Origin: Balamuthia mandrillaris
Lineage: Eukaryota > Discosea > Longamoebia > Balamuthiidae
Assembly (NCBI GenBank): GCA_031835245.1
Contig: JAVKOQ010000067.1
Location: 1-64,000 of the forward strand
Length of the DNA stretch: 64,000 nt
Direction: 5' to 3'
Shown here: in pieces, positions 44,584-56,853 of the stretch
Position numbering within the stretch: the first letter of the stretch is position 1
Layout of the letters: each line of letters opens with the position of its first letter
Position numbers and translations under genes: made by a program
Notes under the pieces: model-generated
Told to the model about the DNA's origin: nothing
Database searches by the model: none
The model's input: the letters and a program-made list of their open reading frames with translations, nothing else

Positions 44584-46444
44584 ATGGCGGATGCGCAGGA
44601 TAACGAAAGGGAAGGATCGCCACCTCCGATGCTGCCTCCTCCGCCTTCTGTGAAGAAAAAGGAAGCGAGCCCCTGGTTTCAATCGCTCCCAGCTCCCAAC
44701 CTGGTTTCTACCCCTATTGCATTTTTTTGTTTGTTCTGTTTCCTTCTTCCCGTTGTCTAACTTTATTTAGTTTTCTGGAGCAAGTGCTTTGAAGCCATCG
44801 CAAGAGGAGAAAGAGAAAGGCTTCTCATTTGGCTCTCTGTTTCCTGCGCGTGCTGCTTCGGCTTCGTCTACAACTCCCGCAAGACCCACACTTCTTCCAG
44901 CCAGGCCAAAGCAGCTTGCTCCCGAGTTCAAACTGCAGGTTCCCTCAAAGCACCAAAGGGAAGCCTCAGTTTTTCCGCCTCTTCCTCGCCCTCCTTCTTC
45001 CGACACGCCTCCGTCCTCTTCTGCTTCTGCTTCATCATCATTGCAGAATGTCAGCAGAAAAGCAGAAGCACCTTTTTCGCTCTCACCAGAAGAGGAGTCT
45101 ACTTTCGTAGGCAGCACTCCTAGTTCTCCTTCTGCTTCATCAAGAGACGCCACTACACCGGTTATATCCGCTGCCTCCTCCCCCATCCACTCGCCTAGCC
45201 GTTCTCCTTACAACAGCACCACCGTGGAGCAAGTTGCCTCACCACCGGCTGTAGCAGTAACCAACGCAGTTCACTCTCAACAAACAAAGAGCAGAACCGA
45301 ACCTCAGACCAGTCAACTGATGAAACAACCTTCCGTCTTGAAAACCGCAGGTGCCCTTTCGCTGCCCCGAACAACCTTTGAGTTTACTTCAACCCCTTCT
45401 TTGAAGAAACCTGCATTTAGCTTCCAAATACCTACCGGACCTGCGGCAGAGTATGTGTTCTTTCTTATTGTTCTGCGTTTCTTTTTTTCCTATTTCTTTG
45501 TTTCTTTCTTGCTTGGCGTTTCTTGTAGTCTCTTGTTTCTTTCTTCTTTTTTTTTTTGGGTCGCATTTTACCTGTATTCTTATGTTTTGCTTTCTGTTGC
45601 TCTATGCATAGACGCTCAATCACCCACAAGAACACTTCTTCCTTTCATTCGAGTTCTAGCTATAAACGCCCCGTCTCTCCTCAGTTACCTGCTTCTGCTC
45701 TTACAAAAGAAAGAAGATCAAATGATTACGATGACGATGCATCCTCCTCTGCTTCTTCTGCTATCGATTCATCTCCACCACCAGGAAAGAAACGGAAGGA
45801 CGAACAATCAGAAACAAACGCATCGCCGCATACTTCCGCTCTCATCCCATCTTCTTTCACCGTTCAGCAACCTTCAAGCTATAAGGCAGCAAGCAGCGGC
45901 TATACCACCAAAGCCAAAGCTACTCCTCCCGTTCCCCGTGACGTTGTTCCGTTCGCGTTGGCGAAGCAACAATCAGAGAGAACCTTGCATCACTCTCCCT
46001 CGCTCTCACCATCTCCATCGAGCGGCGTTGATCCCGCCGAGCTTTTGATGCAACAAACGTTGAGGGTACTCTGATTGTTGGGCTTTGCTCTGCATTTGTA
46101 TTGATTGTTATTTGAAAACACAGGAAAAGGAACTTCGCAACAAAGCGGACGAGCTGGAATCCCTCTTTGCAGACAAGAAACAAGAGTACGCCACCAAGTT
46201 GGAAGCAATGAGCGAGTCCCTATGCTCCGCCACCGAAACCCTGAAGCAGCAACTGGTTCGCTTGTACGTGCTCAACAACGAAGTGCTGTTCCTCCACACC
46301 CCGCTATTGCAAGAAGAGGTCAATCAGTCTTTTGCCGCTGCTTCCTCCTCTGCTCCCTGTGGAGAAGTAGAAGAAGAAGAAGGAGACGAAGGAGAAGGAG
46401 AGGGCGGAGCACATAGTCTAAGCGCCATGGCGGTGGAGGAGTAA
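44584..46444 (+). CDS. Disordered Ser/Pro-rich protein with C-terminal coiled coil, unknown
   Basis: Four exons: 44584-44703, 44771-45450, 45612-46065, 46124-46444; 524 residues. Residues 1-410 are almost wholly disordered, rich in Ser, Pro, Ala and Thr, with many SP sites. A single FSFG motif, KPAFSFQIP and a KKRK basic signal suggest a nuclear or nuclear-pore setting, but there is no FG repeat array, so I do not call it a nucleoporin. The last about 105 residues hold a coiled coil (EKELRNKADELESLFADKK, ATETLKQQLVRLYVLNNEV) and a Glu/Gly-rich acidic tail. Splice phases close exactly, which supports a real gene. It is divergent from CCDC47 and is followed on the same strand by DDX1. Confidence 0.72.
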
Positions 46445-46686
46445 CGCGTTGATTCTTGTGTGAAGAAAATGTTGTCGTCGACACAAACGATTCATGACGA
46501 CGTAGTGGACTGACCCATTCTCTGGGTCGACATGATCAGTTCAGAACGATTTTTGTAGACAACATGTTTCGTGGGTCGACATGATCAGTTCAGAACGATT
46601 TTTGTAGACAACATGTTTCGTGGTCGACGGAAAAGACTTCGAATGAAGAAGAAGCGAAGAAAAAGGTTTTAGCACAGAGAGGACGG
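46445..46686 (+). promoter_or_regulatory. DDX1 promoter with four GTCGAC palindromes
   Basis: GTCGAC lies at 46477-46482, 46526-46531, 46575-46580 and 46623-46628, the last 58 bases before the DDX1 start codon. CATGACGACG at about 46493-46502 is the companion type. TTTTTGTAGACA, a relaxed form, lies between palindromes in each copy of a 49-base tandem duplication. Confidence 0.6.
46524..46621 (+). repeat. 49-base perfect tandem duplication in the DDX1 promoter
   Basis: Copies at 46524-46572 and 46573-46621 are identical. Each begins GGGTCGACATGATCAG and ends ACATGTTTCGT. A partial third copy (GGTCGAC) follows. The duplication doubles a GTCGAC and a TTTTTGTAGACA element. Confidence 0.95.
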
Positions 46687-47232
46687 ATGACTGCCTTTGA
46701 AGACTTTGGAGTGCTGCCAGAGATCATTCAGGCCATCGCGGAGGAAGGGTGGGAGCTACCAACCCCGATCCAAGCCGAGGTACCCTCTTTGTCGTCTTAT
46801 TGATTGTATTGTACGCGATAGAGTGATTAACATTAACTCTGATATTCTCTCCTCTCCAGTGTATACCTTTGATCCTTGGTACACCACAAGTAGCTTATCA
46901 TAACTTCTTTCTTCTGTTCTTAACTGTTGCTTCTTTGAAGGTGGTGGCGATGTCCAAGCCGCAGCTGAAACGGGTAGTGGCAAGGTCGGTTACTGCTACC
47001 TCGTTCTCCTCTTGCTCTCTTGCTCTCTCTCTCTCTCTCTCTCTCTCTCTTGCTCTCTCTTGCTCTCTCTCTCTCTCTCTTGATTTGTGAAGAGGAATAC
47101 TGATGTTGTCTTTGTCATGAAAGACGGGAGCGTTCGGCCTTGCCATTCTCCAGATAGTATATGAGGCCTTGAAAGGACAAGCGCAGACCTCAGCACCCTC
47201 CTCCAGTAACTCCTCTCTTTCTCTTTCGTCGT

Positions 47233-47273
<41 letters not shown>

Positions 47274-50200
47274 TGCTTTCGTTGCCTTTGCTTCTTTATC
47301 TCTTCTCGATGTGTTGAACGGAATGTAACCGATGGAATGTTGCTCCACAGGCTCTGATGAACAGCCAGACAGGTTTCTAATGAGTGTAACCGATCGCGAT
47401 GCCCAAGTAGCAGTCAGCGAAGATGGTTTCTCTCATTTATTCGCTCTTATACAGCATTTTCGTTCTCACTTACTCTTTCCTTGATGCGTTCTTCTCTACC
47501 CAAGGACTGTTATGTCAGTGCCGGCAAGACTTGTGGTGTGGAGTCAAGACTGATCTTGGTTAGTATTTTATTTTCTTTAGCATCATAAACGCAACTCTTC
47601 TGACGAATGATTCAAACTGTTTACAAAACACAAAAGGTGTCATTAAAGGTCTATATTGCCCACCAACTGCAACAGTTTCCTGTTCTTCCATTTTGCTAAT
47701 GCTCTTTCTCTTCTACTTTAAAACAGGCAAACATTACTTTGAAGCATTGCCAATGGATGATGGCCTTTGTAGAGTAGGCTGGGCCATTACCTCTGGTTCG
47801 CTCAATCATTTTCCTTCCTTGCTTGTCGTCCCTTTTGATCTTAGAAATGAAACTGACTATTCTTGCTACGTCGCTTATGTAAAGCTTCGAGGAACTTGGG
47901 CACAGATCCTGGAGGTTTTGGTTTTGGAGGTACTGCATTCTCTCATCGCTTTTCATTATTGGTGTACATCTCACATTAAGTTCTTTTTCAAAACAGGCAC
48001 CGGAATGAAGTCAAACCGAAAGGTACTTTATTTTTGCAAGTTGAACACTTTGGTGCCCTTGTTCTCTTACCCTTTGCTTTGTGTTCTGATATGACAGCAA
48101 TTTGATCATTATGGTGATTCTTTTGGCAAAGGAGGTTCGTAGTAAACTCATAATCTCCTTTCAAAGTTCTCTAAAACATGAAAAACAGATGTGATAGGTT
48201 GTTATATCGACTTGGATGATGGAGTTATCACCTGGGCCAAGAATGGAAACATCTTTGAGAAGGCCTTTGACGTTCCTTCTCGCATGCGATCCTATCCCTT
48301 TCATCCTGCAGTTGGTAAAGTTCTCTTTTCTGTTTCTGTTCCGTCTTTTCTTATTTTTAATCACCATCAATGTGACACTGACACAACAAAAATAGTGCTT
48401 AAGAATGCAGAGATGCGATTTAATTTTGGAGAATCGCCCTTTCGTTATCCCCCATCTGAGCCATACCAGCCTCTTGCCCAAGCCACGCAAGAAGAACGAA
48501 TGAGCAGACACTCTGCAGCCGCTTCCGTAACTCCCCAACAGTACCCTGCTTCTTTATTCTTCTCTTCTTCTTCTGCTCGCCCCTCAAGAAAGCAAGACTC
48601 ACCATAGCAATTAAAATAGAAGAGGCAGCAGCCAATGTTTAGCCCTCATCATAGAGCCAACTAGAGAATTAGCGGAGCAAACCAACCAACAAATGGCGTT
48701 ATTCGGCAAGCATCTTCCCAACCCGCGCGTACAAACCCTCATGTGCACCGGAGGAGTTCCCATGGGACCTATTTTATCTGCCCTCAAGTCTGGTGCTTGT
48801 CATATTGTGTGTGTATCACCTTTCTCTCCTCTCTCATAAAGGCATGGTTAGCTTTCATGTGTATTTAACGAAACAATCAACAACAGGACAGGAACTCCTG
48901 GAAAGATTATTGGTATGTTTATGTAATGTGGCCGACTTTGCCTCTTCAGCAAGTTGTGACTAATTGTTGAAAAAAGATTTGGTGGAAACCAACAAACTGG
49001 ATATTTCAAATGTGCGATTTTTGGTGTTGGATGAGGCCGACAGGTTGACAGAAGCAAGCACTGTGAATATTATCAAAAAGCTGCACAAGCGTATTTCTAC
49101 GTCAACAACTACGCCATTACAGGTTGGCTTTTTCTCCTTCTTCTTCCTTCCTTTCTTTCTTTCTGCTTTCTGCTTTCTGCTTTCTGCTTTCTGCTTTCTG
49201 CTTTCTGCTTTCTGCTTTCTGCTTTCTGCTTTCTGCTTTCTGCTTTCTGCTTTCTTCCTTCTTCTTTCTTCCTTCATTTTTCTTCTTCTTCTTTCTCCTT
49301 TCTTCTTAGCATTTCTGTATTTTATTTTGTAGGTATTGATGTTCTCAGCAACGTTACATTCCCCTGAGATTAAACAATTAGCAGATCAGATTTGCAAATG
49401 TACATTTTTTACCTTTTCTTTTTAAAACATTTTCTTTACATTCGTTACCATAAACTAAACCTAATAATTGTATGTCTTCTCATTCGAATTAGTTCCGATT
49501 TGGGTTGATTTAAAGGGAAAAGAATCTGTTCCAGAAACAGTGCATCACGCAGTGGTGATCGCTGACCCTTCCACCAATCACGAATGGATGCACGCCCGCA
49601 CACAGATAAAAACAGATGAAATTCATAATCGAGGTAGGCTAATGCTTCCTTGTTATTCATTCCATGTTACTCTTCTTTCTCGCCTTTTGAGTTTCTATTG
49701 TTGTTTTTTGTTTATGATCCATTTTTCTCACAACTGGAAAGATCGGTTATCGCATCCAAGTAAATGGGACCCAAAGGCTCTTTCGGACGTGACTTATTCT
49801 CAAGCGGTCAAGTTGATGAAGGCGCAACTGCTTGTTCACATTTTAGATGCTTACAAGATGGATCAAGCTCTCATCTTTGTTCGCACGAGACAAGACTCTG
49901 ATAATCTTGAAGCCTTTTTACGCTCTTTAGGAGGCGGTTCTTCTCAAGGTTTTCTTTCTTGCAAGCTTCTTTTCTTCTTCCTAGCCTTGTACTTATCTTC
50001 ATTTCTGTTATTTTAGGAATGTTGGAGAATGAATATTCATGTGCTTCGTTGCATTCAGGAAGAGGCATGCAAGAAAGGTACGCTTCTCATTGTTTTTACC
50101 AACTTTTATATCCGTTCTTGTTGAGAGTATATATATATTTTTTTTAAACATACAGGAAAGAGAATTTAGAGGGATTTAAGGACGGAAGTATCCGATTCTT

Positions 50201-50466
50201 GATATGTACAGACGTTGCCGCCAGAGGCATCGACGTAAAAGAGCTCCCCTACGTTATCAGTATGCTTCTCTCACCTTTTCTTGTTCTTCCCTTTTCCTCT
50301 CCGCTCGCTTAATTCTTTCCTTCCTCCATACAAGACTATACGCTACCAGCATTGCCAGAGGATTACATCCATCGAGTGGGCCGCGTGGGACGTGCCGACC
50401 GTATGGGATTAGCCATCTCCATCGTTGCTGCTGGTAAAGAAAAGGTTTGTTCTTTCTTTCTTGTCG

Positions 50467-50499
<33 letters not shown>

Positions 50500-50951
50500 T
50501 TCTCCCTCTCTCCCTCAGAGAGATTATTCATACTATTTTTATTTTTTAGGTTTGGTATCATCAATGTAAAAGCAAAGGACAAAACTGCAACAACGCAGAC
50601 GAGTTAGAGAAAGGCGGTTGTGGCTTATGGTACGACGAGCCCGCCATTCTTAAAGCCATCGAGCAACGACTCGGCCAAACCATCCCTACGCTCGACGCAG
50701 CGCATCGCTACAGACTTTCATCTCCTTCAAAGGAGGAGGGAGAAGCGGAAGAAGAAGCAGAAGGAAAAGGAAAAGAGAAAGAACAGGTGGTTGAGGTGCG
50801 TTACGGACAAGCCAAAGATGGGAGTGGAGCTTCGGCGGAAGTGCTGCGCCACGTGCAGATGCTGAAACCGACGGTGGCTGAACTGGCGGAGAAGGAGATA
50901 CAGCTGCAACGAAGTTGGTGGTCGTTGAAACAACGATTCAAACCGAATTAA
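46687..50951 (+). CDS. DDX1: DDX1, DEAD-box RNA helicase with SPRY insert
   Basis: Twenty-three exons whose phases all close, 755 residues (human DDX1 has 740). Helicase motifs in order: Q-motif region (TPIQAE), motif [10 protein letters not shown], Ia EPTREL, Ib [38 protein letters not shown] domain sits between motifs I and Ia ([49 protein letters not shown]), the defining DDX1 arrangement. The C-terminal KEKVWYHQC block also matches. DDX1 acts in tRNA splicing with the RTCB ligase complex, DNA repair and RNA transport. Oddities: motif I is split by an intron exactly between Lys and Thr, exon 7 (47637-47648) is a 12-base microexon, exon 2 is 19 bases, and motif Ib has Lys where Arg is usual. 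Intron 48541-48631 contains in-frame stops and must be removed. Confidence 0.95.
49160..49252 (+). repeat. (TTTCTGC)n heptamer array in a DDX1 intron
   Basis: About 12 perfect copies in intron 16 (49123-49332). Pyrimidine-rich on the sense strand, and the third different 7-base array in an intron of this window. Confidence 0.95.
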
Positions 50952-51068
50952 AGCAGAGGGAAGAGAGATAGAGAGAGCAAAAGAAAGCAAGAGAAAGAAA
51001 GTGTTCCTTTTTTGGCTCGTCATAGTCATCATCGTGCATATACATTTGTTTCTTTGTGTTGTTTAAGC

Positions 51069-52973
<1,905 letters not shown>

Positions 52974-53300
52974 CTTCTGTGTGCGCGTGTGTGTGTGCGT
53001 GCAAACAAATCTCCTCCTCCTGCCACTGCCACTTCTAAGCAAAAAAATCTCTTTCTTTTTGGGTTTTTTTGTCGCTCCACACAAAAAAAAAAAAAAATGG
53101 AACAACAAAACCAACGGTGGCTTTTTTGTCGACATACACCGGACGTCATCTTTATTTCATGACGTCCCGAATAGTTCCCGTCGACCAAAATCTGATCTCG
53201 GAGATAACTGGTCGACTGTATTTTCCGGGACGTCACGAATCAGGGGAGGTTTCGTTCGTGTCGACAAAAAAGAAGGAAGGAAGTGAAAATAAATTAAATT
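52974..53300 (-). promoter_or_regulatory. RPT6 upstream region with GTCGAC and GACGTC clusters
   Basis: GTCGAC lies at 53128-53133, 53180-53185, 53211-53216 and 53260-53265. GACGTC lies at about 53142, 53161 and 53229, the last being part of GACGTCACGA. The two palindromes alternate as upstream of ABHD3. The nearest GTCGAC is 155 bases from the start codon, preceded by a T-run. RPT6 is the only gene start facing this region. Confidence 0.6.
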
Positions 53301-53955
53301 TTATGCTGCGTTCCGCTTTGTGGGGCGGAGGGTAAAGCGGAGCAATGCCGCGAAGGTTGTTTTTGTAGACATTTTTGCCTTATAGAGGTATGCGGATGTC
53401 ATAAAATTTCCTATTTTGGGGTTTTTGCGGACACTTCTTCCCTATTTTGTGGTCTTTTGTGTTGTCCGCAGACAACTGAAAATACACAGCCATGTTGCTG
53501 TTGTGTGAGTTGCTATTTCAGTTTTGGTGCTTCACTTGTGTGAATAGTTTGCTCATCTTTCAAGACAAGCAAAGCATTCACAAAAGTGAAGGCTTTGTCA
53601 ACGACAGCACTGTTGTTGACCATGCTGCAATTATCTCAGGAGTTGCACAAAGCAACAAACTATGACAATGCAAGGCATGCAGGGAGAGAGATGGTAGCCC
53701 CTAGACTCAGGACCCAAAAAGGATCCAACACGACTTGCATGTGTTTGTAATCAAATAACACAGCCTTCCGCTATACTATTCCTTTAAAGATTACAACTTT
53801 ATACAAGAAGTGACCATTCCCTTGTACTTGCTTTCACAAAGTACCACCTTGTTTTTAAAAAGGTCAAGCATTCACACCTTCACAGGGAAAGGTGAGAGTT
53901 ATTCAACCAGCCCACAATAAACATTATGTGTTAGTCATGTCCAATGTAACAGCAA

Positions 53956-53991
<36 letters not shown>

Positions 53992-54047
53992 AGAAGAGAA
54001 AGAGAAAGGAGATATGTACCATGTTCTCAGCAACAGAAAAGAATAAT
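53301..54047. other. Intergenic, downstream flank of the hAT-like ORF
   Basis: No gene seen. A stem CCGCTTT (53313-53319) / AAAGCGG (53334-53340) lies at the left, followed by relaxed promoter-like copies TTTTTGTAGACA (about 53353) and TTTTTGCGGACA (about 53421). From about 53480 the sequence changes to AT-richer text of a different texture, which may belong to the hAT-like element. I could not find a terminal inverted repeat pair or a target-site duplication. Confidence 0.45.
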
Positions 54048-54305
54048 TTAACCTGGCACTGCAAGGTCTGAACAAGACAAAGAAGAAGAGTGCTCTTGCT
54101 CCCATTTCATAAATGCTCTCAGATGCTGTAATACTTGCACACGAGAGGAACCAATGCCAATTGCACACTGTTGTCCTGCAAATTCTTGCTTTTTAGCACG
54201 AAGAAACTGCTTCATAACCTTGACAGTAGCCTTTTGTCCTGGTGATAAGTAACCATGGCATCCAAGGTATGCTACCACATCTTTTTCCTCCTCTACAGCT
54301 TTTTG
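54048..54305 (-). other. In-frame open extension after the hAT-like ORF stop
   Basis: Directly after the TGA at 54306-54308 the same frame stays open for 86 codons and reads like protein: KDVVAYLGCHGYLSPGQK, AKKQEFAGQQCAIGIG and FMKWEQEH, ending at 54048-54050. This could be read-through, a fresh inactivating stop in an 800-codon transposase gene, or a small retained intron (GTATGA overlaps the stop, but no good acceptor follows). Confidence 0.5.
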
Positions 54306-56414
54306 TCATACTGTTTGGCGATGGGCACTTTCACAAAGCTGTTTGTAACGCTCAGCAGCCCGTTGACGGCAAGTCATAGCTTTGTTGAGAAGGTCACGAG
54401 CTTTGCTGCGTAGCTTGAACCTATTGGCATAGCATTGCATGAAGTTAGCAATCTGATCATCATCAACACTCCTTACCTTAGCCACTGCTGAGATGATTGG
54501 AGAACGGACATTGTGGTTTTCATTCCATAGCCGGTTCAACAAACTAAATAAACGTTCCCCAGAGCGGTTGCTGGAGTGAATATATTGTGGTGGCTTACTA
54601 TAGGAAGGAAGGGAATGGATGGTGCTTTGAGGTAATGACAAGGGTTGTATGAGTTGTTCACCTGGAAGGCTTGTCTCTGCTGACATGGGTTGTTGTGTTG
54701 ATTGTGGCTGTTCTTGATGCTCATTTGTGGAGGCAGTAGTTGTAGGAATAGTTGGCAAATAGGCTGAGTTGTGCTTTTCTAGCATAAATAAACAAGATTG
54801 ACACCATTGCTTGCCTAATAAAAAGGTTAAAGCTGTGGAATCAAAAGCAAATTGTATACCCAAATCACCAAAAATGCCTTCGTTTACAGAGGGAGACAAG
54901 TCTACTTGCAAGGAAGCTGGCAACTCTATCCATTCAAGGCCAAGCTTATGTGCCAAGGCCTTAGCATTGATGGTCAGCTCTTTGATCTCTGCATAAAAGT
55001 TGTGAAGAGTGGCCAAGTAGCGATCACGATTAGTTTCCCTATTGCCATTAGCCATATACCGCTTCAACATGCCGAAGCTCCATGCCATGACTTGCAATAA
55101 ACAGTCCACTACTGGGTGCTGTAGCACAGAATAAAGGTCTATAGCAGTCTGGTTGTTTTGTTGTTTTTGTAAAAGCAACCAGTTAGTCAAGAGCTCTTTA
55201 TTATCAACTATTACCTTGGCCATGTGCTCAAAGCTTATGTAGCGTGTTTCTGTCACACGTGGAAACACAATCAAGGTGTTCTTGCTGCCCTTGTTCCTAT
55301 CTTTGTTGATTTGTTGTTGTTGTTGTTGTTGTTGCTGTGGCTGTTGCTGCTGCTGCTGCCGCTTTTCCAAGACAAAGCCCTCCCAAGCACTCTTCCAAGG
55401 GAACATGTGCATGCGCTTGGATAAAACTTTGAGAAATTTACTTACCTTGCTACAACCCGTAGGAAGTGACTCCCTCTCCATCCATCTTTCCAGCAGCCGC
55501 TCTGCTATTTCCAAAAAGTGCTTGGCCACCAAGGAAGCAATGTGGTCATCACAGCCTTTGACCTCCAGTTGTGTTGGAGGAAGCTCTTTTCGTGCTGCTG
55601 CTTCAGGATGGTCTTCCTGCCATTGTGCTAAGCGTTTTTGTCGCAAAAGGGTCCCTACTCCTCCCAGCCATCCTGTGTTGGTGCTGGTCAGGTCAAAGAC
55701 CACTTGCTCAAAGTGGTAGAGCTTGGTGATGGTGGAAGCAGCCAGTCCCAGTTCTTGTTGTTTAGCTTGAATATCCTGTAGGCATTCAAGAATCAAAGTA
55801 CACAAGTCTTGGGCAGTGTGTCCCAAGACTTCTTTCACAATCACAGGAAAAAATACTTTCTTACCTTGACCAGGTTGTTCTTCCTTGAAGCCACCAAACT
55901 CCACCTCCACAAAGCTCCGCCCATCTACTTTGGAGGACTCATCCACTCCCACAAACAAGTACTTTAGTTGAGGCAGTAGTTTGGCCATCCCATAGTCCAC
56001 TGCCAATCCAGCTTCCACCACGGCTCGGTTCACCGAGTCCTTGGAGAACACCTTGGAGGGAACCTTGACCCCAAACAGCTTGGCGCAGATTCGCAGCACT
56101 TTGGGCACAGCACTGGCCGTCACCAGGTGGCGGCGCAGTTGTGCAACGGCCACTCGCTCTGCCAAGGTTAGATAGCGAGGATTTTTCTCACCTGTTTCCT
56201 TTTGTACCTTTTTTCTGTGGGCTTGTTGTGCTGCCCGCAGGCGTGCCAGTTCTTGGCGCTGTTGTTTTCTTTTTTTTTGTTGGTACCTTTTTTTGCGTTC
56301 TTGGTAGCGAGGTTGGTTGCTGGCGCAGATCTTGCACAGGGTGGAAGTGGCTCGAACTTTGGTACAATGCTCGCACGCCACGCGCTGTTTCAAAGGTCTT
56401 CCTCTTCTTCCCAT
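54306..56414 (-). CDS. hAT-superfamily-like transposase or domesticated derivative
   Basis: Single open frame of 702 codons from the Met at 56414 (the frame is open to 56468). The start at 56414 is preferred because GTCGAC at 56461-56466 would otherwise be coding. Near the N-terminus is a CEHC...CKIC zinc knuckle and a long basic helix. The core has an RNase H-like pattern: VGVDESS (Asp about 158), VFDLTSTNTGW (Asp about 241), GCDDH (Cys/His pair, about 288-291), TETRYISFEH and, near the end, SGERLFSLLNRLW (Glu). These match the hAT order D, D, CxxH, R[WY], E, but similarity is weak and another DDE family is possible. A Gln/Pro repeat interrupts the middle. No introns. No terminal repeats found. 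Confidence 0.6.
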   Translation of the reverse strand: MGRRGRPLKQRVACEHCTKVRATSTLCKICASNQPRYQERKKRYQQKKRKQQRQELARLRAAQQAHRKKVQKETGEKNPRYLTLAERVAVAQLRRHLVTASAVPKVLRICAKLFGVKVPSKVFSKDSVNRAVVEAGLAVDYGMAKLLPQLKYLFVGVDESSKVDGRSFVEVEFGGFKEEQPGQGKKVFFPVIVKEVLGHTAQDLCTLILECLQDIQAKQQELGLAASTITKLYHFEQVVFDLTSTNTGWLGGVGTLLRQKRLAQWQEDHPEAAARKELPPTQLEVKGCDDHIASLVAKHFLEIAERLLERWMERESLPTGCSKVSKFLKVLSKRMHMFPWKSAWEGFVLEKRQQQQQQPQQQQQQQQQINKDRNKGSKNTLIVFPRVTETRYISFEHMAKVIVDNKELLTNWLLLQKQQNNQTAIDLYSVLQHPVVDCLLQVMAWSFGMLKRYMANGNRETNRDRYLATLHNFYAEIKELTINAKALAHKLGLEWIELPASLQVDLSPSVNEGIFGDLGIQFAFDSTALTFLLGKQWCQSCLFMLEKHNSAYLPTIPTTTASTNEHQEQPQSTQQPMSAETSLPGEQLIQPLSLPQSTIHSLPSYSKPPQYIHSSNRSGERLFSLLNRLWNENHNVRSPIISAVAKVRSVDDDQIANFMQCYANRFKLRSKARDLLNKAMTCRQRAAERYKQLCESAHRQTV

Positions 56415-56853
56415 TCTCTCCTTTGTGCTTCTTTCTTTCTGTTTCTCTCCGTTACGAAATGTCGACACAACGACTTTTTCTTGCTATATTAGGATTCCTC
56501 ACTGATCAGATCCTCACTGAATTGTGATCGACAAACCGGCCAACACAGCCAATCAGCGCTCATTGAGCCGCTTTAGGGCGGAGGGGGTCACCCGTTGCGT
56601 TGCCGCCAAAGAAGGATCTTCGTTCCTTTTGCTGAACTGAAGTGCAGCGGGGTCTTGGCTCATATTACGAAAAACGTTCATCTTCAGGTTTGTTATTTTC
56701 CCCCCTCTCTTTCTCTCTCTCTCTTCCCTTTCCCTCTTGCTTACAACTTGCTTTCCCTCTCAGCAGGCGCAAACCGCTCTTCTTGCTTCTTCTTCTTCTC
56801 CCCCTTTTCTTCTTCGCTCTGCATACGACTTCACGTCTCACACAAGCCGCCAC
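56415..56853. promoter_or_regulatory. Divergent promoter, hAT-like gene and 2H phosphoesterase gene
   Basis: Contains GTCGAC (56461-56466, 47 bases from the preferred hAT-like start), an excellent CCAAT box in ACAGCCAATCAGCG (about 56544-56557), and CCGCTTT (56568-56574) followed by AGGGCGGAG. A likely 5' UTR intron of the 2H gene runs from about 56689 (GTTTGT after TTCAG) to about 56765 (CAGCAG), filled with CT. Confidence 0.55.

Noticed and set aside
44584-46444. Nucleoporin assignment from FSFG
   Set aside because: Only one FxFG motif is present. The protein lacks an FG repeat array or any recognised Nup domain.
48541-48631. DDX1 stop near 48605 as a truncated gene
   Set aside because: GTACCC and CAGCAG splice out the stops and restore the exact motif Ia region, so it is an intron.
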